From: Fen-1273 sp035516035
GTDB taxonomy: Bacteria; Bacteroidota; Ignavibacteria; UBA10030; UBA6906
Direction of reading: 5' to 3'
DNA: 46,465 bases
Assembly: GCA_035516035.1 (NCBI GenBank)
Contig: DATJAS010000132.1
Location: 1-46,465 of the forward strand
Program-made: the position numbers and the translations under genes
The notes under the pieces: generated by a model
The model's database searches: none
What the model was told of the DNA's origin: nothing
Seen by the model: the letters and a program-made list of their open reading frames with translations, nothing else
Shown: positions 23,890-32,268 of the stretch, in pieces
Position numbering within the stretch: the stretch's first letter is position 1
How the letters are laid out: every line of letters begins with the position of its first letter

Positions 23890-24389
23890 GACATCGGGCG
23901 AAATCTGATTCCCCACCGGGGAATCGCGCTGCAGTATGATTCGTAGCCGGCGCCGAACACCTTTCTGAGGTGAGGCTCTTCGTGGAGGACGACAAATGCG
24001 TGAAAGCCGGAGAACACCACGACTGCGTAGACGAGGAGCGTGGCGCTCAGGTACAACCCCGCTTCCGAAAGAAGCACGGTGACGACCCCTGTATACATCG
24101 GGTTCCGCATGTAGCGGTAGAGTCCGCGCACGACGAGGACCTTCGGCGGATCCACGGGCGCGGGAGTTCCCCGTCCGTAAACGGCAAAATCTCTCACGCA
24201 GGCGAGGACGATCGCCAATCCCGCGAGTCCGGGAATGATGAAGGCCACCATCGGAGAGTCGATTTCAGGCAGCCAGGGTGTTCCGGTTTTGAAGAGGAGA
24301 AATGCGGGAATGTAGCAGAGAACCGTGCCCGGTATGACGAGCAGGAATATCAGGACCCTGATGAGAAGCCAGGGGGGAACGCGGGGCAT
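23886..24389 (-). CDS. Isoprenylcysteine carboxyl methyltransferase-like membrane protein
   Basis: 167 residues with four membrane segments. The C-terminal half has the ICMT/PEMT-type pattern: 'RGLYRYMRNPMYTGVVTVLL' (SAM-binding R-x-P-x-Y type motif), then 'VLHEEPHLRKVFGAGYESYC'. Members methylate lipids or prenyl-cysteine-like substrates at the membrane. ATG 24389 was chosen for GGAAGG 4 nt upstream; the open frame before it is translated dispersed repeat. The substrate in bacteria is generally unknown. Confidence 0.88.
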   Translation of the reverse strand: MPRVPPWLLIRVLIFLLVIPGTVLCYIPAFLLFKTGTPWLPEIDSPMVAFIIPGLAGLAIVLACVRDFAVYGRGTPAPVDPPKVLVVRGLYRYMRNPMYTGVVTVLLSEAGLYLSATLLVYAVVVFSGFHAFVVLHEEPHLRKVFGAGYESYCSAIPRWGIRFRPMS

Positions 24390-24403
24390 TGCCTTCCGGT
24401 GTC

Positions 24404-24508
24404 GGATTGCCACGCCAAAGAGCGGCGTGGTCCAAAGAGCGGACTTCGGAGCGTAGGTGCCTACGGCGCCTGTGGCGCCGCAGGCGCCGCTCCTAGACTC
24501 GCAATGAC
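24404..24508 (-). repeat. Dispersed repeat, long copy 3
   Basis: Minus-strand GTCATTGCGAGT at one end and GTGGCAATCC at the other, with GGCGCCTGCGGCGCC and two 'CTCTTTGG' blocks inside. It sits 14 nt before the methyltransferase start and matches copy 1 at both ends. Confidence 0.75.
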
Positions 24509-24550
24509 AGCTGATGGCTTCGCTCTGCTCGCCATGACCCGCTGCGCGGG

Positions 24551-25000
24551 TCACTTCAGGAGCGTCAGCTTGCGCGTCTCCACGAATTTTCCCGCCTCGA
24601 GCCTGTAAAGGTAGACGCCGCTTGAGAGGTTCACCGCGTCGAAGCGTACCTCATGGAATCCCGCCTCCTGATCCTGGTTGACCACCGTGGCAACCACCTG
24701 GCCGAGGAGATTGTGCACTGTCAGGAGCACATGCGACTTAAGGGGAATGGCGTACCGGATGATCGTGGAGGGATTGAACGGGTTGGGGAAATTCTGCGAC
24801 AGGCCATATTCGTGCGGAACGGTCCCGGAGGGGGCGGCCGCTTCTGACCGACCGGCGTTCCTATCCCCCGACGATGAGCCGTCGAACGGCAGGCCGTCGA
24901 TGCGTGCCCACACGGTTCCTCCGGCGAGGACTGTGCACAGGAGAAGGGGGAGTACAACGGTAAGGAAACGTCCGTTCCGTCCCACTGATACGGTTGTCAT
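24551..25000 (-). CDS. T9SS sorting domain with signal peptide but no passenger
   Basis: 149 residues. Signal peptide (about 1-32), a short linker rich in Ser/Gly/Ala, then a complete type A T9SS C-terminal sorting domain: 'LSQNFPNPFNPSTIIRYAIP', 'NLLGQVVATVVNQDQEAG', 'SSGVYLYRLEAGKF', and the final 'KLTLLK'. Normally this domain ends a large exported enzyme or adhesin; here nothing is attached. ATG 25000 has an excellent GGGAGGTGA site. Either it is a real small secreted protein or the remnant of a deletion that joined a signal peptide to a tail. Confidence 0.85.
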   Translation of the reverse strand: MTTVSVGRNGRFLTVVLPLLLCTVLAGGTVWARIDGLPFDGSSSGDRNAGRSEAAAPSGTVPHEYGLSQNFPNPFNPSTIIRYAIPLKSHVLLTVHNLLGQVVATVVNQDQEAGFHEVRFDAVNLSSGVYLYRLEAGKFVETRKLTLLK

Positions 25001-25172
25001 GTTTCACCTCCCGGTGAAAGTGACCGACTGTCGCTATTTCACGCTGCAAACCGTATCAAGGACGCGCGGATCGGTCTCCTTTTGCGAGTGAGGGAGGCAG
25101 TAAATCCTGCTCTAAAAAAAATGTACTCAATTGCATAGAACGTGTCAAGCGTTATGTGACGATCCGCCGAAC

Positions 25173-25692
25173 TCATTTCCCGGCGTGGAGTTCCCGCAGC
25201 CGCTTTCGCGCGAAAGCGGCAAGATCCTTCATAGACGGTTCTCCGCCCGCCCGCTTCAGGAATTGCCTGTACGCGTCCGCCGCGGGGCCGAATTTTCGGA
25301 TTTCCTCGCGCGCATGCGCGAGGAAGAACAGGTCCCGGGTGTTCCCGGGGTCGTACCTGAGCGCCTTTGTATACGATTCTTCCGCGCGGCGAAAGTCCTT
25401 CATCTTGTACTGGACACCGGCAATCTGGCTGTAGAGAAACCCTATCCGCTCGACGTGATACTCGGTATAGGCGCGCCGGAATGCTGCGATGGCGCTCCGT
25501 GCCGAGTCCAGCCTGGCGTATGCGAGCCCGGCATTCAGAAATGGCACGGGGTTCTCGGTATCGAGGCTTCCGGCGCGGAGGTAGGTTGTGGCGGCGGAAT
25601 CGTACTGTTCTTCCTCAAACTACGCCTGGCCGAGTTTCGTGTAATATGACGGCGATGGGAGCGCGCGCGATGAGACGGAGAGTGGATTTCAT
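25173..25692 (-). pseudogene. TPR-repeat protein, interrupted by a stop codon
   Basis: The frame 25173-25547 encodes tetratricopeptide repeats ('VQYKMKDFRRAEESYTKALR'). It continues upstream as good TPR sequence through 'FEEEQYDSAATTYLRAGSL', but a TAG stands where a Tyr is expected ('YYTKLGQA-stop-FEEEQYDSA'). Before that, about 20 more residues run back to TGA, and the likely original ATG (25692, with GAGG upstream) is in a different frame, implying a frameshift as well. A shorter product from GTG 25547 (124 residues) is possible. Sequencing error is an alternative explanation. Confidence 0.6.
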
Positions 25693-25704
25693 GATTGCCT
25701 CGCC

Positions 25705-26751
25705 TCATTTCGATGAGGTAAACGGGTGGACGCCCGTGGTCCAGAGGAGGAGATACCCGGCGGCGATCCAGAGCGCCTCCTTCAGGCGCTTGACCGCAAT
25801 GTACGCGGCCGAGAGCGTGATCGGATCCGGAAACCCGAACGCGACAAGAAGCGTCACGAACCCGACTTCAGACGCTCCAAGCCCGCCGGGAAGGAAGAAA
25901 AAGACAACGCGGAGCACCGACGCGGTGGACTCGAGTGCCACGGCCTGGATGAACGTCGGGTGAGCGCCGAGGAGATTCAGGACGAGGAGCGTTTCTCCCC
26001 CAACCGCAAGCCAGCCGATGAACGCATACCCGATGGAGAACGCGAGACGTCCCCCGTGGTCCCGCGCAAAGCCCCCGACGTGGCTGTCGAGGCGCGCCAC
26101 CGCCGGCCCCGCGCGCTCGAGCAGCGACCTGAGGGGAGGCAGGGGAATCCTCGCCAGCAGGCGCCTCGACTGCTCGATCCGGGGTCCGCTGAACGGAACG
26201 AGGAGCAACGCAACGACGAGGATCGTCGCGGCCGCCAGCATGGCGACTCCCCGTGTTCCGCCGGCGAGTCCAAGCGCGGCTGCGACACCCGGGGTCGTCC
26301 GCAGGAGAAGGACGCATCCCACCAGGATGAACGCCGACTGCGCGATGGCGATGGTAATCTTCGTGATGATGCACGAGCCGATGCCTTCGGTGAGATCGAC
26401 GCCGCACTCCCGGCGGAGAAGCACAGGTCTCAACGGCTCCGCCACCGCGACCCCGCCCGGGATGGAATTCAGGATCGCGTCCGTCGCCACGCGCACGCGA
26501 AAGACTCCCCCGACTTCCGGTGCAGGCCGGCTCCTGATCGTGCATCGCCACGCCATGGTATCCGCCCAGAAGACAAGGGCGTACGGGAGCGGCACCAGGA
26601 GTGCGGCCAGCCCCATTGCGCCGATGCGATCGGCGACCAGGGCAATCTGGAGGCCCGAAAAGTTGCGCCAGAGGAGGACGAGCAGCACGGCGACGAGAGC
26701 CGGCCGGAGCACCCACCTGGACGCCGACTTCAGGATTTTCTTCCACATCAT
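25705..26751 (-). CDS. Lysylphosphatidylglycerol synthase-type (UPF0104/AglD-like) membrane protein
   Basis: 348 residues with about eight membrane helices. Family features: 'RVATDAILNSIPGGVAVAEP' near the first third, and 'FFFLPGGLGASEVGFVTLL' plus 'AAYIAVKRLKEALWIAAGYL' at the C-terminus. Relatives are the membrane part of MprF (lipid flipping) and AglD-like proteins in glycolipid handling; they have no soluble synthase domain. Start ATG 26751 or 26748; no clear ribosome site. The TPR pseudogene begins 12 nt downstream. Confidence 0.82.
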   Translation of the reverse strand: MMWKKILKSASRWVLRPALVAVLLVLLWRNFSGLQIALVADRIGAMGLAALLVPLPYALVFWADTMAWRCTIRSRPAPEVGGVFRVRVATDAILNSIPGGVAVAEPLRPVLLRRECGVDLTEGIGSCIITKITIAIAQSAFILVGCVLLLRTTPGVAAALGLAGGTRGVAMLAAATILVVALLLVPFSGPRIEQSRRLLARIPLPPLRSLLERAGPAVARLDSHVGGFARDHGGRLAFSIGYAFIGWLAVGGETLLVLNLLGAHPTFIQAVALESTASVLRVVFFFLPGGLGASEVGFVTLLVAFGFPDPITLSAAYIAVKRLKEALWIAAGYLLLWTTGVHPFTSSK

Positions 26752-26915
26752 CAGGTTTTTCTGCGGATTGATCCTCAGTGAACGGTGACCATCGCCTCAC
26801 GATGCGACGTTCCCCCCCGCGCTACACGCACCGGCGACACGTCTCCTTGACTTTGCCCGCGCAATCGCATAGCTTCATAGCGAACAGGCTACTTCTGACA
26901 CGAAGGAGACTCCGG

Positions 26916-27572
26916 ATGAAAAGACTGCCAGCAACGTTGACGGCCGCTGCGCTCCTTGTGATTCTGGCGTGCGGAACCGCGCAGGCGCAATATCTCGTCG
27001 GCCGATGGGCCCTCGGGATCGAGGGAGGAGCGAACTACTGGATTACAGACTACGACCAGTACAAATTCGGCACCGGGGGCCAGCTCACGGCCCGGTATGA
27101 GATCGCCAGGTACTTCGGTCTCGGGATCGCCGGAGGTTACGAGGTTCTCAAGACCAACCAGTCAAAGCCTCTCGACCCGGGCGCGTATGCTTCGTACATA
27201 AAGGCAAACGCCATCCCGGTCTCCGTCGTGGCGTTCATTCATTTCTACCCGCGCGCCACAGTCAACCCGTACGTCTATATCGGCGCAGGGATGCTGATGT
27301 ACCAGCGGTTCGGCATCGGCACCGCCCCGCCGGTCGACGGCACCTGGCACACGTCGTACGTCGTGCCGCTCGGGTTCGGCGTTGAATCGTTCCTGAACAA
27401 CGACGTGTCGCTCGTCGCGGATGTCGGGTTTGCGAACACCGGCAACGACGTCGATGCACGGACGACGAGCGCCTTCAAGGGATACGCGACAGCGCGCATT
27501 GGCCTGAATTTCTACCTGAACGAAGGACCGCCGCACCGCCCGGCCCGGAGACCGGCGCCGACGAAGCTCTGA
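26916..27572 (+). CDS. Outer-membrane beta-barrel protein (porin-like)
   Basis: 218 residues. Signal peptide 'LPATLTAAALLVILACGTAQA' ends before 'QYLVGRWALGIEGGANYW', and the body is made of alternating amphipathic strands ('FGLGIAGGYEVLK', 'VNPYVYIGAGMLMYQRFGIG', 'LVADVGFANTG') ending in aromatic 'ARIGLNFYLN'. About eight strands fit an OmpW/OmpA-like barrel. A short Pro/Arg tail follows the last strand. ATG 26916 has GAAGGAGA 6 nt upstream; the longer open frame upstream is noise. Confidence 0.85.
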   Translation: MKRLPATLTAAALLVILACGTAQAQYLVGRWALGIEGGANYWITDYDQYKFGTGGQLTARYEIARYFGLGIAGGYEVLKTNQSKPLDPGAYASYIKANAIPVSVVAFIHFYPRATVNPYVYIGAGMLMYQRFGIGTAPPVDGTWHTSYVVPLGFGVESFLNNDVSLVADVGFANTGNDVDARTTSAFKGYATARIGLNFYLNEGPPHRPARRPAPTKL

Positions 27573-27600
27573 CGCGGCGGCACGCTCACCTCCTTTCACC

Positions 27601-27651
27601 GCACGCCGGACTACGGGAGAGCGCCGCGGGCGCTCCCCCGTAGTTCCGTGC
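27601..27651. terminator. Long hairpin after the porin-like gene
   Basis: GGACTACGGGAGAGCGCC (27608-27625) pairs with GGCGCTCCCCCGTAGTTCC (27629-27647) with one bulge and few mismatches, and GCAC/GTGC extend the stem. It starts 28 nt past the stop codon. There is no T-tract, so it may be a Rho-independent-like hairpin, a stabiliser of the upstream message, or a REP-like element. The rest of the gap to 27769 shows only the ribosome site of the next gene. Confidence 0.6.
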
Positions 27652-27769
27652 AATGTCAGCCGCCCCAATTTCCTGTTTCACCACGCGATAGTCAACTGTC
27701 TCCCCTGCGGAACGACCGCTGAATTTGCAGGTTTTCACCGGACCGCAGAGGACCACACAGAGGTGAATT

Positions 27770-28441
27770 ATGCGAATTGCTCTCTCCCTCCTGGCTCTCG
27801 GGGTTCTCTCCGCAACGCACACGGGTTGTTCCCGGCAGATGACGGGAGATCCCGACGGGGCGCTCAGCAGGATCAACCAGGAGAACGTCAGGCGCGACAT
27901 CTTCACGATCGCCTCGGACTCGATGATGGGGAGGAACACTCCGAGCCCGCAGCTTGATTCCGCGGGCGCCTACATCGCAAGGGCGTTCGACCGGGCGGGG
28001 CTCCTCCCGGTCAACGGATCGCGCTACCAGCGCTTCCCGCTCAACATCGTCGATCTCGGGGATACAAACGGACTCACCGTCCGCGCGGGGGGAGAGGAGA
28101 AGTCCTACCTGATCAAGTCGGAGTTCGTCCCGTTCGAATTCACCGCCGACGGTGCCGCGCGCGGCCAGGTGGTGTTCGCCGGGTACGGGATCACCGCGCC
28201 CGAATACAAGTATGACGACTACGCCGGGATCGACGTGCGGGGGAAGATCGTCTTCGTGCTGAGGCACGAGCCGGGCGAAAACGACAACGCATCGGCCTTC
28301 ATGGGAACGGCCCCGACCGAGTACTCCAGCGTCGAAACGAAAATGCGCATCGCCGTCGAGCACGGCGCCGTGGGCGTGCTGGTGGCGACGGATCCCCTGA
28401 ACCATGCGTCGCTCACCCACCGCACGCTGCTCGAGGACTGA
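27770..28441 (+). CDS. M28-type peptidase fragment: PA domain only, catalytic domain missing
   Basis: 223 residues. Signal and lipobox ('LSATHTGCSR'), then 'NVRRDIFTIASDSMMGRNTP' and 'AGAYIARAFDRAGLLPVNGS', the typical entry to secreted M28 aminopeptidases, followed by a PA domain ('GQVVFAGYGITAPEYKYDDY', 'DVRGKIVFVLRHEPGE', 'AVEHGAVGVLVATDPL'). TGA then ends the frame just where the zinc-binding peptidase domain should follow, and the next gene on the other strand ends 10 nt later. The metal ligands are therefore absent. Probably a truncated, inactive remnant. AGAGGTG before the ATG shows it can still be translated. Confidence 0.75.
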   Translation: MRIALSLLALGVLSATHTGCSRQMTGDPDGALSRINQENVRRDIFTIASDSMMGRNTPSPQLDSAGAYIARAFDRAGLLPVNGSRYQRFPLNIVDLGDTNGLTVRAGGEEKSYLIKSEFVPFEFTADGAARGQVVFAGYGITAPEYKYDDYAGIDVRGKIVFVLRHEPGENDNASAFMGTAPTEYSSVETKMRIAVEHGAVGVLVATDPLNHASLTHRTLLED

Positions 28442-28451
28442 GCGCCGCGTC

Positions 28452-29369
28452 TCAGTATGACCTGTTGATCGCCATGATCAGGGTGGACGCCGGCGGCGGG
28501 ATTTCGTAGAGCCCGTACCGGAGCCAGAGGGCGTCCACCCCTCCCGCCCTGCTGTAGCGTACCCCGAACGAGCGATGAGTATCAGCGGTGTGGTAGACGC
28601 GGAGCGCGGCGAGTGAGAAGGGAAGGCCGAGCGAATCGATGCCGAGCGGACTGCCCCGGGAGCTCATCCTGACCGGACCGATGTCGTCCGCGTACCAGAC
28701 GGAATCCTGGAGCGAGATCGCCGGCGCCTGGAAGAGAAGCACGCCCGCGGTGTCCACAGTTTCGTCGTAGCGAAGGCTCCGGGTGAAGATGAAGCAGTTC
28801 ACGATCGGCGAGCCGAACACGGGGAGCTGGCCGGTGCCGACGTAGCGCGTCGCGACCACGCACGCGATGTGGTCCCTGAGCAGCGAGCCAGAGGCCATCG
28901 TCAGCACGAACGTGGAATCAAACGCCAGGAGCGTGTCCGGTGCAGCCCGCAGCGTAAGATCAAGGAGGACGTTCCAGGCGGGGAGCGAGGGGTAGCCGTC
29001 TCCGGCCTGGACGCCCGGATCATACACGAGGAGCCGCCCTCCCGAGTACGCGCAATAGGTCGTGTCGGCGCGGGATTCGCCTCCCCCCGGCGGACCGCTG
29101 GACACACGAACCGCCGCGACGCCGTCAAGGCCCGCCAGCGTCAACCCCGTCGCATCGACTTCGACCACGTCCTGAAAGTAGGCATCAGGGTTGTTGTTCG
29201 CGTCGAAGTTCTCCCGGAAGTAGGTGATCATCTGCCCCTGGGCAAACTGGACCGTCGGCGGAAAGAGCAGTTGAGGCCCCGGGGGGGTCTCGTTCTGCGT
29301 GCAAGACAGGAAGGCGAGTGAAAGCGCCGCGAGGGCGCTCGCTGCGGGGGGGAGCCGGCGCGTCCTCAT
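28452..29369 (-). CDS. Lipoprotein of unknown function
   Basis: 305 residues with signal and lipobox 'LSLAFLSCTQ'. The remainder is beta-rich ('LLVYDPGVQAGDGYPSLPAW', 'VVATRYVGTGQLPVFGSP') with no catalytic motif seen. ATG 29369 overlaps the GH130 gene's TGA (ATGA), placing it third in a unit with the thioredoxin/CBM48 gene and GH130. A surface or periplasmic glycan-related role is inferred only from neighbours. Confidence 0.75.
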   Translation of the reverse strand: MRTRRLPPAASALAALSLAFLSCTQNETPPGPQLLFPPTVQFAQGQMITYFRENFDANNNPDAYFQDVVEVDATGLTLAGLDGVAAVRVSSGPPGGGESRADTTYCAYSGGRLLVYDPGVQAGDGYPSLPAWNVLLDLTLRAAPDTLLAFDSTFVLTMASGSLLRDHIACVVATRYVGTGQLPVFGSPIVNCFIFTRSLRYDETVDTAGVLLFQAPAISLQDSVWYADDIGPVRMSSRGSPLGIDSLGLPFSLAALRVYHTADTHRSFGVRYSRAGGVDALWLRYGLYEIPPPASTLIMAINRSY

Positions 29370-30463
29370 CGGCGCGGGGCAACGGCAACGCCGACGCGGG
29401 AGTCCGCCTCCCCGTAATAGAGCAGCCAGCGCCCGCGGAACGGCGCGAGTCCCTCCAGGAAACAGACATTGTTCACCTGGCCCGAGAGCTCGCCCGGATT
29501 TTCGGGATGGAAGAAGTTCGACGTGGTTCTCTCCAGCAGGCGCCCGGGATCATCCGCGGCGAAGAGCGCCTGACCAGCCGAATAGGCTCCGGGCGGCAGT
29601 GCGGGATCTCCTCCGGTGCGGTCATTCGCGCCGTTGTAGATAAACAGGATGCCCGTCCCTTCCAGTATTGCCGGGGGACCGGGCTCGACGAGGTGGCTGT
29701 CAAACAAATGCGGCCGGGGTGCGAGCACCACGGCGAGATCTCCCTTCGGGTCCTCCACGGGGATCCATCGGACCAGGTCCTCCGACACCGCCAGGTGCAC
29801 GCTCCCTTCACCCCAGTACATCCAGAACCTTCCCTGGATGCTCACTGCAACAAGGTCTTCCCCCCTGATCTCCGCGACGATCGAACCCGACTTCGACCAG
29901 AAGTCCCTGTACTTCCCCCCCAGCGCCTCGCCGAATGCCAGCCCCTCCTTCTTCCAGTGGAACAGATCCCCTGACGTCGCGACCGCGAGCCGCGCCGTCC
30001 GGCCGTCAAATGCGGTGTACGTCATAACGTACGTCCCGGTGCGACTCCTGACCACCCTGGGATCCTCGCACCCCCCTTCCCACTCATACTGTTTCATGAA
30101 ATCATCGTCGGGGTAGAGCACCGGGGAGGGATTGCGCGTGAATTTCAACCCGTCGGAACTCCAGGCGATGCCGATGCGCGAGGTGCCGGCCGGGCGGCCG
30201 ATGGAGTCCTGCGCGCGGTAGAGGAGGTAGATGCTTTTTCCCCGGACGACGGCGGCCGGATTGAAGACGTCCTTCGATGCCCAGGCAACGGGCCGCCGTC
30301 TGAGCGGGCACGTAAACCGGAGCGCGGCGGAGGGAAGGAGACAGGGATTCGCCGAATCGACGCGCGCGAAAGGCCCGATCTGCCATGCCTCCTGGCCCGA
30401 AGCGGACACGACCGCCTCCAGGAGGAGCGCGCCCGCAATCGCCGCCAGCCGGCCCGCAGACAT
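29366..30463 (-). CDS. GH130-family glycoside phosphorylase/hydrolase
   Basis: 365 residues, five-bladed propeller. Signature stretches: 'DVFNPAAVVRGKSIYLLYRA', 'SRIGIAWSSDGLKF', 'YEWEGGCEDPRVVR' (the conserved E-D-P-R), 'LFDSHLVEPGPPAI' and 'LLYYGEADSRVGVA'. GH130 enzymes act on beta-mannosides (phosphorolysis or hydrolysis); relatives with export signals often hydrolyse host- or plant-derived mannosides. An N-terminal signal ('RLAAIAGALLLEAVVSASG') predicts export, which argues against the cytosolic phosphorylase role. ATG 30463 lies 2 nt after the upstream stop. Substrate unproven. Confidence 0.9.
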   Translation of the reverse strand: MSAGRLAAIAGALLLEAVVSASGQEAWQIGPFARVDSANPCLLPSAALRFTCPLRRRPVAWASKDVFNPAAVVRGKSIYLLYRAQDSIGRPAGTSRIGIAWSSDGLKFTRNPSPVLYPDDDFMKQYEWEGGCEDPRVVRSRTGTYVMTYTAFDGRTARLAVATSGDLFHWKKEGLAFGEALGGKYRDFWSKSGSIVAEIRGEDLVAVSIQGRFWMYWGEGSVHLAVSEDLVRWIPVEDPKGDLAVVLAPRPHLFDSHLVEPGPPAILEGTGILFIYNGANDRTGGDPALPPGAYSAGQALFAADDPGRLLERTTSNFFHPENPGELSGQVNNVCFLEGLAPFRGRWLLYYGEADSRVGVAVAPRR

Positions 30464-30465
30464 CT

Positions 30466-32106
30466 CTAGTGCACCGTGATGACGCTGTTCACCTGCCCCA
30501 GCGAATCTTTTGCGGTCTCGTTGTTGGCGGGATCGAGCTTCCACCCGCCGTTGACCCAGAACCTGTACGAGTGAGTCCCGGCAGGAATGGCCGCGTGGCG
30601 GCTGAACACATCGCCCGACCTGTACATGGGGAGCGGGAGCCAACCGGTGAAATCCCCGGCGACACCGACTTCCGCGTCATTCGCCGCGTCGTACCTGAAC
30701 TCCACGTTTCCCTTTCCGATGTACGCCGGGAACGACGCGGAATCTTTCAGGACGTCGGCAAGGCGGAGGCTCAGCCAGTACTTCCCGAGCCGTTCATTCG
30801 CCGCGATCCGTCCATTCCCGTCTATGAGATAAGCCGCGGGGTATCCCAGCACGAAATAGTCGCGAAGGACACCAGCCGTATCGTCGACGGGGATCTGCGT
30901 CCAGCCGATTCCGCGCGCCGACGCGATATCCCCGGGGAGCTGCCCTTCCCGGAGCGGCATCCCGATCACCCGGAGGTTCCCGCCCCCCCACGCCTGCTGC
31001 ACGTCGTTCAGGTAGGGGATGGCCGCCTCGCTCGCGGCCGAACCGGGTCGCCAGAACACGAGCAGTACGAACATGCCCCGCAAATCGCGCAGCCTGACCG
31101 TGTCGCCTGCAAGCGTCCGGCCACCGAACTCAGGCGCCTTCGACCCCACGGCGATGTTTCCCACCCCGGCGGTGGCGTTCTTTACCGCAAGCGTCAGGCT
31201 CGATCCGTCAACGGTGACGTGCCGGAACTCGAAGAGCGAATCCCCGATTGCCACCCGGTCACCCAGGCCGTACCGGAGCGTCGATGCGGGATCGAGATCC
31301 AGCGTGTCGCGGGCGGGATACAGCGCGAACGAATCCTGCTTCCCGCCGTAGACGCCCGAGAGGAACCCGTTCGACACGTCGATCACCCACGTGCGCCCTG
31401 CGGCGGTGAGGAGCCCGCGGCGATGCTCGTAGACGCATACGCCGAACACGATCCTCCCCCGGAACGCCTCCTGTTCGGCGAGCGGGATCCGGACATACGG
31501 CCACAGCCTGATCGTCGCGCTCAGCTCGCGGATCTTCGATCCGTCAAAGATCTCGTACTGCGCCACGGGTCGATCGAACAGACTGTTGAGGCTGTCCATC
31601 CGGGCATCGGAGAGCGCATCGGTGTTGACGGGGGGGACGACGATCCTCTCCTCGCCCCAGAAGCTGTGGTTGTCCCTCGTGTCCACCAGGAACACCCGGT
31701 TCCCGTCGCCGTCGTATCCCGCGACGATGGGGATATCCTGCGTCACGTGTTTCAGCGACAGCTTCGCCGTGTCGATCATACGCCCGGCAATCACCGAATG
31801 CGCGATCGCGGGATCGATGAGTCCCTCTCTGTACGACTGGTAGACGTACTGATCCATCTGCATGTTCAGGTAGCGGAGGCTGAACCCGTGTATATCCACG
31901 GGAATCCCCCGCACCTCGGCCTGCGCGCGCTGCCACACGCCGCCGTTGTCGCCGGGCAGACTGACGTGCACGACGGGAGAAAACGGGCCGAAGCCTGTGG
32001 CGGGACGCAACGGAACGGTCATCACCGCCTCCTGGGCGCGAGAGGCCGAAACGGCGACGGCCAGGGCGGCCAGGAGGATCCGGACGAATGAGGGGCAAGA
32101 GCGCAT
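30466..32106 (-). CDS. Thioredoxin-fold (TlpA-like) protein fused to a C-terminal CBM48/AMPK-type glycan-binding domain, CXXC absent
   Basis: 546 residues from ATG 32106. Signal peptide 'FVRILLAALAVAVSASRAQ'; an N-terminal half (about 25-310) of unknown fold; a TlpA/AhpC-type domain (about 318-465) starting 'VGSKAPEFGGRTLAGDTVRL'; and a C-terminal AMPK-type glycogen-binding domain (about 466-546) with 'EVGVAGDFTGWLPLPM' and 'AGTHSYRFWVNGGWKLDP'. Where TlpA has W-C-x-x-C the protein reads 'FWRPGSAASEAAIPYL', so both redox Cys are missing. It is therefore likely a binding or scaffold module, not an oxidoreductase. It precedes GH130 by 2 nt and is divergent from the Wzi-like gene. Confidence 0.82.
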   Translation of the reverse strand: MRSCPSFVRILLAALAVAVSASRAQEAVMTVPLRPATGFGPFSPVVHVSLPGDNGGVWQRAQAEVRGIPVDIHGFSLRYLNMQMDQYVYQSYREGLIDPAIAHSVIAGRMIDTAKLSLKHVTQDIPIVAGYDGDGNRVFLVDTRDNHSFWGEERIVVPPVNTDALSDARMDSLNSLFDRPVAQYEIFDGSKIRELSATIRLWPYVRIPLAEQEAFRGRIVFGVCVYEHRRGLLTAAGRTWVIDVSNGFLSGVYGGKQDSFALYPARDTLDLDPASTLRYGLGDRVAIGDSLFEFRHVTVDGSSLTLAVKNATAGVGNIAVGSKAPEFGGRTLAGDTVRLRDLRGMFVLLVFWRPGSAASEAAIPYLNDVQQAWGGGNLRVIGMPLREGQLPGDIASARGIGWTQIPVDDTAGVLRDYFVLGYPAAYLIDGNGRIAANERLGKYWLSLRLADVLKDSASFPAYIGKGNVEFRYDAANDAEVGVAGDFTGWLPLPMYRSGDVFSRHAAIPAGTHSYRFWVNGGWKLDPANNETAKDSLGQVNSVITVH

Positions 32107-32268
32107 GGCAAGACGTGGACGTGGAACGATCGGGGCGCGGGAACCCGCCGGCAGGCGGGCGTACCCGCGTTCAATGTAGGCGGGAATGGAATCAGAATCA
32201 ACATACATGGTGGGTCGGGATTCGTTCCCGGAAATCCGTATATTGGCCGGACACAACCACTCGCCGGT

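Noticed and set aside
25107..25115. Run of eight A's (T's on the minus strand) as a terminator
   Set aside because: No stable hairpin precedes it in either direction.
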